NCBI GenBank assembly: GCA_913050565.1
Contig: CAJWZW010000003.1
Coordinates: 1 to 59,875 of the forward strand
Direction: 5' to 3'
Origin: an uncultured Synechococcus sp.
GTDB lineage: Bacteria; Cyanobacteriota; Cyanobacteriia; PCC-6307; Cyanobiaceae
Length of the DNA: 59,875 bases
Below the pieces are notes generated by a model. It saw only the letters and a program-made list of their open reading frames with translations, did not search any database and was not told the origin of the DNA. The number at the start of each line of letters is the position of its first letter. The stretch's first letter is position 1. Shown one piece after another: positions 20,252-30,158 of the stretch. Made by a program: the position numbers and the translations under genes.

Positions 20252-21667
20252 TCAGCTCTGGCGACTCTGCTGACGGGCCAGATCGCGCTCCGCATCTCTC
20301 TGCTGTTTCCCCCGCCAGTACAGCTTCAGGGGCGTTCCATCAAAGCCAAGACCCTCTCTGATCTGACGTTCCACGTAGCGCCGGTAGGTGTCCCCGAAGA
20401 GCTTGGGATCATTGACGAACAGAGTGAAGCTGGGCGGCCGGCTGGCCACCTGGGTGCCGTAGTACAAACGCCCCTGACGTCCACCTCTGGTGGTGGGCGG
20501 ACTGCGCCAGCTCAGAGCCTCCTTGAGCACCTCATTGACCACGGAGGTGCTGACGCGACGACGATGCTGTTCAACCGCAAGAGCGGCCAGCGCGAAAATG
20601 CTCTGCACCCGTTGTCCGGTCAGAGCCGACGTGAACAGCATCGGCGCCCAGTCCAGGAAATAAAGCTTGGCCCTGAGCTCCTTCTCCATGGCCGTCATGG
20701 TGTGGCTGTCCTTTTCCACGGCGTCCCACTTGTTCACCACAACAACGCAGGCGCGGCCGTCCTCCTCAATTCGGCCTGCAAGCCGCTGATCCTGTTCGGT
20801 GACTCCATCAAGGGCATCAATCACCAGGACACAGACATCGCTTCGGTTGATCGCCTTGAAGCTTCGATTGATGCCGAAGAACTCGGGCCCGTAGTTGACG
20901 CTGCGGCGGCGACGGATGCCAGCTGTGTCGACCAGCCGCCAGGGTCGGTTTTCACGGACGATGCTCGTATCGATCGTGTCGCGGGTGGTCCCTCGAATGG
21001 GACTGACGATCGCGCGCTGTTCTCCGCAGATGGCATTGAGAAGGCTTGATTTGCCCACATTGGGACGACCGATGATCGCCATCTGGATCGGCTCCTCCTC
21101 GTCACCTTCCTGATCCTTCGGAGGCAGGAAGGTGAGCACCTGATCGAGCAGATCACCGGTGCCCACACCATGAATGGATGAGATCGGGTAGGGCTCTCCC
21201 AGACCAAGGCTCCAGAATTCAGCCGCCATCGCCAGCCCCTGCTCCGGCGACTCGCACTTGTTCACCGCCAGCAAGGTGGGACAGGTCCGGCTGCGGAGAA
21301 AATCGGCGATTGATTCATCCGCAGCTGTGATCCCCTGCTGACCATCCACGATCACCACGGCCACGCTCGCCTCCTCCAGAGCCAGAGAGGCCTGCTCACG
21401 GATCTCCGGCAGAAACTCACTGTCGTCGTCGAACACCAGGCCACCGGTGTCCACCACCTTGAATTCGCGATCTCCCCAGTAACCGTCCTGATAGGTCCTG
21501 TCCCGGGTCACACCGGGCTCGTCATGAACAATCGCCTCCCGACTCCGACAGAGGCGGTTCACCAGGGTGGACTTGCCGACGTTGGGGCGTCCGATGATCG
21601 CAACGACGGGACGCGCCACAGGGCGAAACATGGCTCCTTTATCGACCCTACAGACCCGAGAAACCAA
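20252..21667 (-). CDS. der: Ribosome biogenesis GTPase Der (EngA)
   Basis: Two tandem G domains ([14 protein letters not shown] and [14 protein letters not shown]) plus KH-like C-terminus. Confidence 0.97.
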   Translation of the reverse strand: MVSRVCRVDKGAMFRPVARPVVAIIGRPNVGKSTLVNRLCRSREAIVHDEPGVTRDRTYQDGYWGDREFKVVDTGGLVFDDDSEFLPEIREQASLALEEASVAVVIVDGQQGITAADESIADFLRSRTCPTLLAVNKCESPEQGLAMAAEFWSLGLGEPYPISSIHGVGTGDLLDQVLTFLPPKDQEGDEEEPIQMAIIGRPNVGKSSLLNAICGEQRAIVSPIRGTTRDTIDTSIVRENRPWRLVDTAGIRRRRSVNYGPEFFGINRSFKAINRSDVCVLVIDALDGVTEQDQRLAGRIEEDGRACVVVVNKWDAVEKDSHTMTAMEKELRAKLYFLDWAPMLFTSALTGQRVQSIFALAALAVEQHRRRVSTSVVNEVLKEALSWRSPPTTRGGRQGRLYYGTQVASRPPSFTLFVNDPKLFGDTYRRYVERQIREGLGFDGTPLKLYWRGKQQRDAERDLARQQSRQS

Positions 21668-21735
21668 AGACTTCTGCTGTGCGACGCATGAGACGCAGAT
21701 GAGATCGCTAGGTCCGGGACAGCGAAACCCTCCTG

Positions 21736-22119
21736 ATGATCGAGCTCATTGCCAGCCTCGTGATCGATCTCTCCGATCAGCGCCTGACCGTTTACGACGA
21801 GAACCAGCAGGTGGTGCGGGTGATTCCGGTCAGCACCGGCAAGGCTTCCACACCGACTCCGATCTTTGATTCGAAAGTGCTGACCAAGTACCGCTCAGTC
21901 ACCATGCGCGGACGCAACTACACGGTGCCTGGCGTTCCTTACACGATGTGCGTCAGCTCCAATGAAATGATCTGCCTCCACGCGGCTCCCTGGCAGGAGA
22001 ACGCCGGTCAGTCCTTCGGCGTTCCCCGGAGCAACGGCTGCGTGAGAATGCCGCTGGCTCAGGCTCGTTGGCTGTTCAACAACACGCCGCAGGGGACCCC
22101 CGTGAGTATCCAGGCTTGA
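21736..22119 (+). CDS. L,D-transpeptidase (YkuD domain)
   Basis: [21 protein letters not shown]...CLHAAPW...SNGCVRM. Confidence 0.88.
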   Translation: MIELIASLVIDLSDQRLTVYDENQQVVRVIPVSTGKASTPTPIFDSKVLTKYRSVTMRGRNYTVPGVPYTMCVSSNEMICLHAAPWQENAGQSFGVPRSNGCVRMPLAQARWLFNNTPQGTPVSIQA

Positions 22120-22123
22120 GTCA

Positions 22124-22594
22124 TCAGGCCACCGGCAGGTCTCCGGGATGGCCCAGGGCTGGGTCGATCGGGATCGGGAGCTCGGGAGCCATGGGCCCAT
22201 GTTCAGGCAATGGCTCCCTTTGTTCCGCCTGCCAGGCGAGCAACCAGTTCACGGCCGTCGCTCGACGGGTGCGCCGGGGATAGAGCTCATCGATGCGATA
22301 CCCCCGAAAGGCCAGCTGCTGCTTCAACAACTGCTTGTGACACCTGGCGATGGACCGTGTCAGCCGAACGGAAGGAGGGCGCTCGGCAATCAGCTGGGGA
22401 GCCACGGGAAACGCCTCCGACCATTCCGCCGGGGTTTCGGTTCCGGCTTCCCATGATCCATTCGAGAGCTCCCGATAACCCAGCCTCTCCCAGATGCGCT
22501 CGCAGACAAAGCGGTCGCTGCAGCGGTCTTCAAGGATCTGAACCAGCAGATCGCGACTGAGAGGCCAGAGGTCGATCACATCAATCGGCAGCAT
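22124..22594 (-). CDS. DUF1823 family protein
   Basis: MLPIDVIDLWPLSRDLLVQILEDRCSDRFVCERIWERLGYR; internal start chosen over the track start at 22786. Confidence 0.75.
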   Translation of the reverse strand: MLPIDVIDLWPLSRDLLVQILEDRCSDRFVCERIWERLGYRELSNGSWEAGTETPAEWSEAFPVAPQLIAERPPSVRLTRSIARCHKQLLKQQLAFRGYRIDELYPRRTRRATAVNWLLAWQAEQREPLPEHGPMAPELPIPIDPALGHPGDLPVA

Positions 22595-22600
22595 GGATCC

Positions 22601-23596
22601 ATGCTTGCCACCCCAACGATCAGGATTCCAGGCCGCGGCCGTCCCCGTGAGCTCACCTGTCGCGTGATTCAGTCCCCGCTTGCAGGGGTCAGCGACAGGA
22701 TCTTCCGCCGACTGGTGCGGCGTTGGGCACCCCAGGCGCTGCTGTTCACCGAAATGGTGAACGCAACGAGCCTGGAAATGGGTCACGGCCTGAGCAAAGT
22801 GGAGGAGCTGGCTGACGAATCAGGACCGATCGGTGTTCAGCTGTTCGACCACCGGCCAGCTGCGATGGCCGATGCCGCCCGCCGGGCCGAAGCAGCAGGG
22901 GCCTTTTTAATTGACATCAACATGGGCTGCCCCGTGCGCAAAATCGCACGCAAGGGAGGAGGCTCCGGACTGATTCAGGACCCCGATCTGGCCCGCCGGA
23001 TCGTCGGTGCCGTGGTGGATGCCGTGGAAATTCCAGTCACTGTGAAGACCCGTCTGGGCTGGTGCGGCAGTGACGCCGAACCGGTGCAGTGGTGCCGGCA
23101 GCTGGAGGAGGCCGGCGCACAGCTGCTCACCCTGCATGGCCGCACCCGCGAGCAACGTTTCAAGGGGGACGCTGACTGGGCCGCGATCGCTGCCGTGAAA
23201 CAAGCCCTCAGCATTCCACTGATTGCCAACGGGGACATCAACAGCCCCGACGATGCCCTGCGCTGCCTGCAGCAGACCGGTGCGGCTGGAGTGATGGTGG
23301 GACGAGGCACCATGGGTGCCCCCTGGCTGGTGGGGCAGATCGATGCGGCTCTCTCCGGGAGAACGGTTCCGTCCACACCAGGCCCCGCCGAACGACTGAA
23401 TCTGGCGAAGGAGCAGCTGCTGGCCCTGGTGGAGGCCCGGGGAGACCATGGCCTTTTGATCGCCAGGAAACACATGAGCTGGACGTGCACTGGTTTTCCC
23501 GGCGCACCGCAGCTTCGCCATGCCTTGATGCGAGCCCCCACACCCGCTGACGCTGTGGACCTGCTGGACCGACAACTCGATCAGGTCATGGCATGA
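22601..23596 (+). CDS. tRNA-dihydrouridine synthase
   Basis: QSPLAGVSDRIFR; NMGCPVRKIARKGGGSGLI; LLTLHGRTREQRFKGDADW. Confidence 0.94.
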   Translation: MLATPTIRIPGRGRPRELTCRVIQSPLAGVSDRIFRRLVRRWAPQALLFTEMVNATSLEMGHGLSKVEELADESGPIGVQLFDHRPAAMADAARRAEAAGAFLIDINMGCPVRKIARKGGGSGLIQDPDLARRIVGAVVDAVEIPVTVKTRLGWCGSDAEPVQWCRQLEEAGAQLLTLHGRTREQRFKGDADWAAIAAVKQALSIPLIANGDINSPDDALRCLQQTGAAGVMVGRGTMGAPWLVGQIDAALSGRTVPSTPGPAERLNLAKEQLLALVEARGDHGLLIARKHMSWTCTGFPGAPQLRHALMRAPTPADAVDLLDRQLDQVMA

Positions 23597-24317
23597 CCTC
23601 AGGCCAGGTTTGTCGGATGAGCAGAAGCGAAAAATAAGGACGTTGGCCCGCGGGAAGCTGATCCGCCCTGCAAACCGTCTGATCCGCCCAACCAACCCGC
23701 TCGGCAAACAGCGTGTTCTCCAACAGGTCCCGCCGCTCGAGCAGTGGGCGAACCCAGCTCCAGCGATGACCCAGTTTGAGCAAGGCCAGCACCCGCCCCT
23801 GGCTGGCTGCCTCAGCAAGAGCCGCCTGAAGGTCTTCATCGGTGTCCGGACAAGGCATCACCAGCAGCTGGTCCTGCTGAAGAGCAAGGGGCCAGGCTCC
23901 GGCCGCCGCTGCCGCTGAAATGGCCGTGATGCCTGGAATCACCCGCAGCGGACAGCGGGGATGACGCTGCTTGAGAGCCAGAACCACGTAACTGCTGGTT
24001 GCGAACAGCGACGCGTCTCCTTCACAGAGCAACACCACGGCGTGACCACGTGCCACCTCAGCCGCGAGGGCTTCCGCAGCCTGATGCCATGCCTGGATGC
24101 GGGGTTCTGCAGCCTCCACCATCGGGAACAGCAGAGGGAGTCGGCGCTGGTTCTGACGGATCCAGGGCTGTGCAATCGCAGCGGCCATGCTCTCGGCCCC
24201 CTCGCGTGCAGCCGGAAAAGCGACAACCTGGGCCTGTTCGATGGCGGACACCGCCGCGAGGGTCATCAGTTCCGGATCACCCGGACCAATTCCAACGAGA
24301 GTGAGGCCGGCGGTCAC
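23586..24317 (-). CDS. cobI: Precorrin-2 C(20)-methyltransferase
   Basis: TLVGIGPGDPELMTLAAVSAI; VLLCEGDASLF; RVIPGITAISAAAA. Confidence 0.92.
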   Translation of the reverse strand: MTAGLTLVGIGPGDPELMTLAAVSAIEQAQVVAFPAAREGAESMAAAIAQPWIRQNQRRLPLLFPMVEAAEPRIQAWHQAAEALAAEVARGHAVVLLCEGDASLFATSSYVVLALKQRHPRCPLRVIPGITAISAAAAAGAWPLALQQDQLLVMPCPDTDEDLQAALAEAASQGRVLALLKLGHRWSWVRPLLERRDLLENTLFAERVGWADQTVCRADQLPAGQRPYFSLLLIRQTWPEVMP

Positions 24318-24365
24318 AGCGGAATCAAGGATGGTCAGCGGAGCGCTCCCTCAAGGATCAGATCG

Positions 24366-24926
24366 ATGAGTCGCCTGAGCATCTTTCCAGAGCCGGGTGA
24401 GCGTGTCGGGGAAGAGACCCCCGTCCCGCAGCGCATCTGCAGCGATCCCGATTCCATTCAGCGCGAGCTGAGAACCCGCGGAGTCGATTTTGAACAGTGG
24501 CCAACCTGCCGGAGGCTGAGGCGGGGCGCCGAGCAGGAGGAAATTCTCGGCGCCTATGCCGATGACATCCGCCGCATCCAGGCCGCCGAGGGCTTTGCGG
24601 CAGTCGATGCGATCCGCGTCCATCCAGACCATCCCGAGCGTGCAGCACTCCGGCGCAAATTCCTGGCTGAACACATCCATTCCGAGAGGGAAGTGCGCTT
24701 CTTCGTGGAAGGTCAGGGGCTGTTCTGTCTGCGCATCCACGGGGAAGTCCTTGTGATCCTTTGCGAGCAGGGTGATCTGATCCATGTACCGGCGGGCACA
24801 CGTCACTGGTTCGACATGGGATCAGAGCCCTCGTTCTGCGCGCTGCGGTTCTTCAACAGCAGCGCAGGCTGGGTTGCGCGTTTCACCGGTGATCCCATCG
24901 CCGATCGCTATCCAAGGCTGAACTGA
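24366..24926 (+). CDS. mtnD: Acireductone dioxygenase (methionine salvage)
   Basis: FLAEHIHSEREVRFFVEGQGLFCLRI cupin motif; GDLIHVPAGTRHWFDMG; internal ATG at 24366 chosen over the track start. Confidence 0.9.
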   Translation: MSRLSIFPEPGERVGEETPVPQRICSDPDSIQRELRTRGVDFEQWPTCRRLRRGAEQEEILGAYADDIRRIQAAEGFAAVDAIRVHPDHPERAALRRKFLAEHIHSEREVRFFVEGQGLFCLRIHGEVLVILCEQGDLIHVPAGTRHWFDMGSEPSFCALRFFNSSAGWVARFTGDPIADRYPRLN

Positions 24927-24984
24927 AACACGACCCTGCACTGCAGCGAAGACAGCGGCAAGATGGCGCAGCTGATGCGCAGGA

Positions 24985-25353
24985 ATGCTCCGTTGGGTCG
25001 TGGTTCTGATGGCCTGCAGTGGCATCGGCCAGGCTCCGGCTCTGGCGGATCCCCTGCCAGACACGGTTCAGCGCAGGGTGACCCGGATTGAACTGGCTCG
25101 CAGCATCCGCGCCTTTGCCGCCGGAACACTGGCGAACGCAACTTGCCTGATCGACAAGGGGGAGCTCAACCGCAGACAGGCTGATGCGGCCATGAGCTTT
25201 GCGCTCAGTGAACTGGGGATCCATCCAGCGGTGCTTCGCAATCCGCAGGTGGAAAAAGCCGCAGAACTGCTGAAGCCCCAGCTCGACAGCGGGTGCGGAC
25301 TGAGCGAACTGGACGAGGCAACAGCACGACAACTGATCCAGGACGAGCTCTGA
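24985..25353 (+). CDS. Hypothetical secreted protein
   Basis: Signal-peptide-like N-terminus MLRWVVVLMACSGIGQAPALA; no family recognised. Confidence 0.6.
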   Translation: MLRWVVVLMACSGIGQAPALADPLPDTVQRRVTRIELARSIRAFAAGTLANATCLIDKGELNRRQADAAMSFALSELGIHPAVLRNPQVEKAAELLKPQLDSGCGLSELDEATARQLIQDEL

Positions 25354-25445
25354 TTCGCAACAACCATGGGAAGCCGTCACTTTTCTGTTGCCCAAGGAAA
25401 AAAATATGTCCTTAAGGTTCCGCACTCACCGGGTCAAAACGAGGT

Positions 25446-25970
25446 ATGAGGAGCCGTTTCTGCAGCCTTGCTCTGCTGCTCGCAGCCACAGCAGCACCGG
25501 CATTCGGCCAGGAGATTGCAACCCAACCGCTTGATGCATCACGGCTGGTGCTGAGTCGCACAGACCGGCGACTGGCCATCACCGGTGATCCGATCTGGAA
25601 TCTCGAGCTGCAAACCCCTGGATCAGACAGCCTCGACTTCGAGACCGTCACCGGACGAGCCCACCGGCAGAACGCTGATCGACACCGTGCCGGAACACGA
25701 GCTCCGCTTCCACCGGGCACCTACAGCGTCGGGCCCGTTGAAGCTCTCGGCCCCCAGGACCCGGCCGAACTTGGCCCGGTCTGGATCGGCCTTGAGCCGC
25801 GTTTCCCGACAGGTCGCGGTCACCTCGGGATTCACCTCGATCCCAGTGCCAACCGCAATGCCAACAGCGGCACACTGGGCTGCGTGGGCCTGATCCACAG
25901 CGATGACATGCTGATGCTGGCCAGCCTGATCGAGCAGCGCAAGGTCCGGAAACTGGTGGTGATGGAGTGA
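25446..25970 (+). CDS. Secreted L,D-transpeptidase-like (YkuD catalytic motif) protein
   Basis: Signal-like N-terminus; HLGIHLDPSANRNANSGTLGCVGL resembles the HxxN-SxGC YkuD motif. Confidence 0.7.
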   Translation: MRSRFCSLALLLAATAAPAFGQEIATQPLDASRLVLSRTDRRLAITGDPIWNLELQTPGSDSLDFETVTGRAHRQNADRHRAGTRAPLPPGTYSVGPVEALGPQDPAELGPVWIGLEPRFPTGRGHLGIHLDPSANRNANSGTLGCVGLIHSDDMLMLASLIEQRKVRKLVVME

Positions 25971-26488
25971 TGTTCTCGAGCTGGGGATTCAGCTGGGGCG
26001 GATGGCTGGACAACCGACGTGGCGAGTGGTGGCTGATGGGTCAGATGCTGTTGATCGGTGCTCATCTGCTGCCGCGATGGCCGCAACTGTCCTCACTGGG
26101 CTTCGCCCGTTGGCCCTGGCAGCTCAACCTGATCGGTGCCCTGCTCGTGCTGGCTGGTCTGACCCTGGCCGTTCAGGCCTTTGTCTCCCTTGGCTCCAGC
26201 CTGTCACCCCTTCCTGAACCCAAGGAAGGAAACCGACTGATCAGCAGCGGCGCCTACAAACGTTGCAGGCATCCGATGTACCAGGCCGTTCTGCTGTGCT
26301 CTCTCGGCGTTGTTATCGGGGTTGGCAGCCTGCTCCATCTGCTCCTGCTTCTTCTGCTCGTCATGGTTCTGGGGGGGAAAGCCCGACGAGAGGAGCGGAT
26401 CCTGCTCGCACTTCACCCGGACTACGCCAGCTATCGCCGCAGCACTGCAGCGATCATTCCGAATCTGCCCTGGCTCGACTGGCGCTGA
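25967..26488 (+). CDS. Isoprenylcysteine carboxyl methyltransferase / PEMT-like membrane methyltransferase
   Basis: Polytopic; LISSGAYKRCRHPMYQAVLLCSLG; ATGA overlap with upstream CDS. Confidence 0.8.
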   Translation: MMFSSWGFSWGGWLDNRRGEWWLMGQMLLIGAHLLPRWPQLSSLGFARWPWQLNLIGALLVLAGLTLAVQAFVSLGSSLSPLPEPKEGNRLISSGAYKRCRHPMYQAVLLCSLGVVIGVGSLLHLLLLLLLVMVLGGKARREERILLALHPDYASYRRSTAAIIPNLPWLDWR

Positions 26489-26537
26489 CTGGGTCGGGAA
26501 CGGAGGGTCATGCTCAAATACCAGGCGATGACAGCTG

Positions 26538-27485
26538 TTGATGCGATCAGCTTCTAACCGCAGAGGAATCATCCTGGCCGGAGGCAGCGGCACCAGGCTT
26601 CACCCGATCACCCAGGCGGTGAGCAAGCAACTGTTGCCGGTTTACGACAAGCCGATGATTTACTACCCGCTGAGCACGTTGATGCTGGCGGGGATCAACG
26701 AGGTGCTGATCATCACCACGCCCCACGACCAGGCCGCATTTGAACGGTTGCTGGGAGACGGCAGCCGGTGGGGAATGAGGATTGACTACGCGGTGCAACC
26801 GAGCCCTGATGGCCTGGCCCAGGCCTTCCTCATTGGTGCCGATTTTCTCGGCGGAGCGCCAGCGGCCCTCGTGCTCGGAGACAACCTGTTCCACGGCCAT
26901 GACCTTGTGCCGCAGCTTGTTGGCAGCGACGAGCGTGATCAAGGCGCCACGGTGTTCGCTTATCCGGTCAGTGATCCCGAGCGCTATGGCGTGGCGGAAT
27001 TCGATGCCAGCGGCAAGGTTCTGAGCCTGGAGGAGAAACCCAGCCGACCCAGAAGCCGTTATGCCGTAACGGGCTTGTATTTCTACGACTCGTCCGTGGT
27101 GGATCGAGCCCAACAGGTGAAGCCATCAGCGCGCGGGGAACTGGAGATCACCGATCTCAATCAGATGTATCTGAATGAGGGCCTGCTGCAGGTGGAACTG
27201 ATGGGTCGCGGCATGGCCTGGCTGGACACCGGCACCTGTGACTCCCTCAACGATGCTGCGAGCTACATCCGCACCCTGGAGCACCGGCAGGGACTCAAAG
27301 TGGGTTGCCCGGAGGAGGTGGCCTGGCGGCAGGGCTGGATCACAGCTGAAAGGCTGGAGGAACTCGCACAACCCTTGAAGAAGAGCGGCTACGGCACTTA
27401 CCTGTTGCAGCTGCTGGAGGAGAGCAGCAGCGACCATGCGGCACTGCAGAGCAGTCTTGAGGTGGAGGCATTTCATGCAGGTTGA
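26538..27485 (+). CDS. rfbA: Glucose-1-phosphate thymidylyltransferase
   Basis: [41 protein letters not shown]. Confidence 0.97.
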   Translation: MMRSASNRRGIILAGGSGTRLHPITQAVSKQLLPVYDKPMIYYPLSTLMLAGINEVLIITTPHDQAAFERLLGDGSRWGMRIDYAVQPSPDGLAQAFLIGADFLGGAPAALVLGDNLFHGHDLVPQLVGSDERDQGATVFAYPVSDPERYGVAEFDASGKVLSLEEKPSRPRSRYAVTGLYFYDSSVVDRAQQVKPSARGELEITDLNQMYLNEGLLQVELMGRGMAWLDTGTCDSLNDAASYIRTLEHRQGLKVGCPEEVAWRQGWITAERLEELAQPLKKSGYGTYLLQLLEESSSDHAALQSSLEVEAFHAG

Positions 27486-28065
27486 TCAGCTGAAGTCAAA
27501 TCAGGGGGAGGTGATGGATGGCCCCCTGCTGATCACGCCTTCTGCGTTTGGAGACGAGCGTGGCTGGTTTTTCGAGAGCTGGAATCAACGGACATTGGAT
27601 GAGGCTGTCGGAGAAGCAGTGGTCTTCTCCCAGGACAACCACTCCCGATCAGTGCGGGGTGTTCTGCGCGGTCTGCACTATCAGCTGGCACCGGAGCCCC
27701 AGGCCAAACTGGTGCGTTCCAGCCTCGGCTCGATTTTTGATGTTGCGGTGGACATCCGACGGAGATCACCCACATTCGGGCAATGGGTGGGAGCGGAGCT
27801 CACAGCGGCCAACAAGTCTCAACTCTGGATTCCGGAGGGGTTTGCCCACGGGTTTCTGACCCTGAGCGACGTCGCTGAAGTTCAGTACAAGGCCAGGGGC
27901 TTCTGGAACAAGAGCTGCGAGCGGGCGATTGTTTGGAACGACCCCGACATTGCGATCGACTGGCCGTTGGAGCAGCTGGAGGGTACGGAAGTGAGCCTTT
28001 CGGGGAAAGATGCTGAGGCCGCTGGCTTCAGGACGGCTTTGGCCGCAGAGGATGTCTTCGCATGA
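27475..28065 (+). CDS. rfbC: dTDP-4-dehydrorhamnose 3,5-epimerase
   Basis: [20 protein letters not shown]; start at MQVDQLK. Confidence 0.95.
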   Translation: MQVDQLKSNQGEVMDGPLLITPSAFGDERGWFFESWNQRTLDEAVGEAVVFSQDNHSRSVRGVLRGLHYQLAPEPQAKLVRSSLGSIFDVAVDIRRRSPTFGQWVGAELTAANKSQLWIPEGFAHGFLTLSDVAEVQYKARGFWNKSCERAIVWNDPDIAIDWPLEQLEGTEVSLSGKDAEAAGFRTALAAEDVFA

Positions 28066-28964
28066 AAGTTCTGCTCACCGGTGCGGCCGGCCAGCTGGGC
28101 CAGGCGCTGCTCGCATCGGCCCCGCAAGGCCTTGAGCTGTTGGCCAGCAGCCGCAGTGGTGGTGGAGACCTCCTTGCACTCGATTTGTCAGACCCGTCTG
28201 CCTGCAAGGCGGCTGTGGAGGAGTACCGGCCCGATTGGGTTATCAATGCCGGGGCTTACACAGCTGTGGACAAGGCGGAATCAGAGCCGGAGCTGGCGGA
28301 GGCGGTGAATGCCGGTGCGCCCGAGGCCCTGGCGGCTGCTCTCAAGCAGCGGAACGGTCGCCTGCTGCAGCTCAGCACCGACTTTGTGTTCAATGGCCGG
28401 CAAGGGGCGCCCTATCGCACCGATCAGCCCCGCGATCCCCTGGGTGTCTACGGCGCCACCAAAGCCAGAGGCGAGGAGGCCGTGGAAGCAGCCTTTGGCG
28501 GCAACGGTGATGGGTTCATCCTGCGAACCAGCTGGGTGATGGGACCTGTGGGGAGGAACTTTGCCCTCACGATGCTGAGGCTGCACCGCGAAAAAGACGA
28601 ACTGAACGTCGTTGCCGATCAGGTGGGCTGTCCGAGCAGCACCCTCAACCTGGCATCCGCCTGCTGGCAGGCGATTCAGCGCCGCAGCGAAGGCATTGAG
28701 CTCCCCCCCGTGATGCACTGGAGTGATGCCGGTGCTGCCAGCTGGTACGACGTCGCCGTCGCTGTCGGCGAGCTGGGGGTTGAACTCGGCCTGCTGAAGC
28801 AGACAGCCTGCGTCAATCCGATCACAACAATCGACTACCCGACCCCGGCCCGACGACCGGCTTACTCACTGCTGGACTGCCAGGGAAGCAGACAGGATCT
28901 CGATTTAAAGGCCGAGCACTGGCGATCAGCTCTCAGAGATGTTCTGAAGAACGTTGCGCACTGA
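28062..28964 (+). CDS. rfbD: dTDP-4-dehydrorhamnose reductase
   Basis: [51 protein letters not shown]. Confidence 0.95.
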   Translation: MKVLLTGAAGQLGQALLASAPQGLELLASSRSGGGDLLALDLSDPSACKAAVEEYRPDWVINAGAYTAVDKAESEPELAEAVNAGAPEALAAALKQRNGRLLQLSTDFVFNGRQGAPYRTDQPRDPLGVYGATKARGEEAVEAAFGGNGDGFILRTSWVMGPVGRNFALTMLRLHREKDELNVVADQVGCPSSTLNLASACWQAIQRRSEGIELPPVMHWSDAGAASWYDVAVAVGELGVELGLLKQTACVNPITTIDYPTPARRPAYSLLDCQGSRQDLDLKAEHWRSALRDVLKNVAH

Positions 28965-29000
28965 ATTCAGGACCTGACCACTCCTCAAGACCTCTCAACC

Positions 29001-30062
29001 ATGACCGCCTCACTGCCGAATGCCGCTGAATTACTTGGATCACGCCGCAGGATCCTCGTCACGGGCGGCGCGGGCTTCATTGGTGGAGCCGTGGTGCGCA
29101 GGTTGCTGCGTGAAAGCGATGCCGTCGTGTTCAACCTCGACAAGATGGGATATGCCAGTGATCTGAGCTCGATTGAGGCGGTGCTGGCCGATCTTGGATC
29201 CGATCATTCAGAACGGCATCAGCTGCTGAAGGTCGACCTCGCCGACGCTGAAGCGGTTCGAGTTGCGGTTCAAACGGCAGATCCGGATCTCGTGATGCAT
29301 CTGGCTGCTGAAAGCCATGTGGACCGATCAATCGCAGGCCCGGGTGTCTTCATCGAAAGCAATGTGACCGGGACCTACAACCTTCTGCAGGCTGTACGCG
29401 AACACCACGAACAGCTCAACGATGAACGCCAGGCCCAGTTCCGTCTGCATCACATCAGCACCGATGAAGTGTTCGGGTCACTGGGAAGGGAAGGACGTTT
29501 CTGCGAGACCACTCCCTACGATCCGCGAAGTCCTTATTCATCAAGCAAAGCTGCCAGCGATCATCTGGTGAGTGCCTGGCATCACACCTATGGATTGCCG
29601 GTGGTGTTGACCAACTGTTCCAACAATTACGGACCCTGGCAATTCCCGGAAAAACTGATCCCCGTGGTCACACTCAAAGCCGCTCAAGGTGAGGCCATTC
29701 CGCTTTACGGCGATGGGCTGAATGTTCGGGATTGGTTGTTCGTGGAAGATCATGTGGATGCTCTTCTGCTTGCGGCCTGCAATGGAACATCCGGACGCAG
29801 CTATTGCGTTGGCGGGTACGGAGAACGAACCAATCGTGAGGTTGTGGAGTGCATCTGCTTGCATCTCGATCATTTGATTCCCACTAAGACGCCCCACAAC
29901 AATCTGATCCAGATGGTGACGGATCGTCCTGGCCATGACAGGCGCTACGCCATTGATCCAAGCCGCATTGAAAACGAACTCGGCTGGTCTCCACGACACG
30001 ACTTCTCTTCAGCGATTGAAGAAACAGTGCGCTGGTTTCTGAATCACTACGGCATCAGTTGA
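29001..30062 (+). CDS. rfbB: dTDP-glucose 4,6-dehydratase
   Basis: ILVTGGAGFIGGAVVRRLL; HLAAESHVDRSI; HISTDEVFGSLG; YSSSKAASDHLV. Confidence 0.96.
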   Translation: MTASLPNAAELLGSRRRILVTGGAGFIGGAVVRRLLRESDAVVFNLDKMGYASDLSSIEAVLADLGSDHSERHQLLKVDLADAEAVRVAVQTADPDLVMHLAAESHVDRSIAGPGVFIESNVTGTYNLLQAVREHHEQLNDERQAQFRLHHISTDEVFGSLGREGRFCETTPYDPRSPYSSSKAASDHLVSAWHHTYGLPVVLTNCSNNYGPWQFPEKLIPVVTLKAAQGEAIPLYGDGLNVRDWLFVEDHVDALLLAACNGTSGRSYCVGGYGERTNREVVECICLHLDHLIPTKTPHNNLIQMVTDRPGHDRRYAIDPSRIENELGWSPRHDFSSAIEETVRWFLNHYGIS

Positions 30063-30158
30063 TCGGCACCGACACACACCACGGAACACTGGTGCCTCCC
30101 TTGAGCAAGGGGAATGAAGGGCATCCCTACGATCAAAGGTTTGGGACGGCATTCTGCG

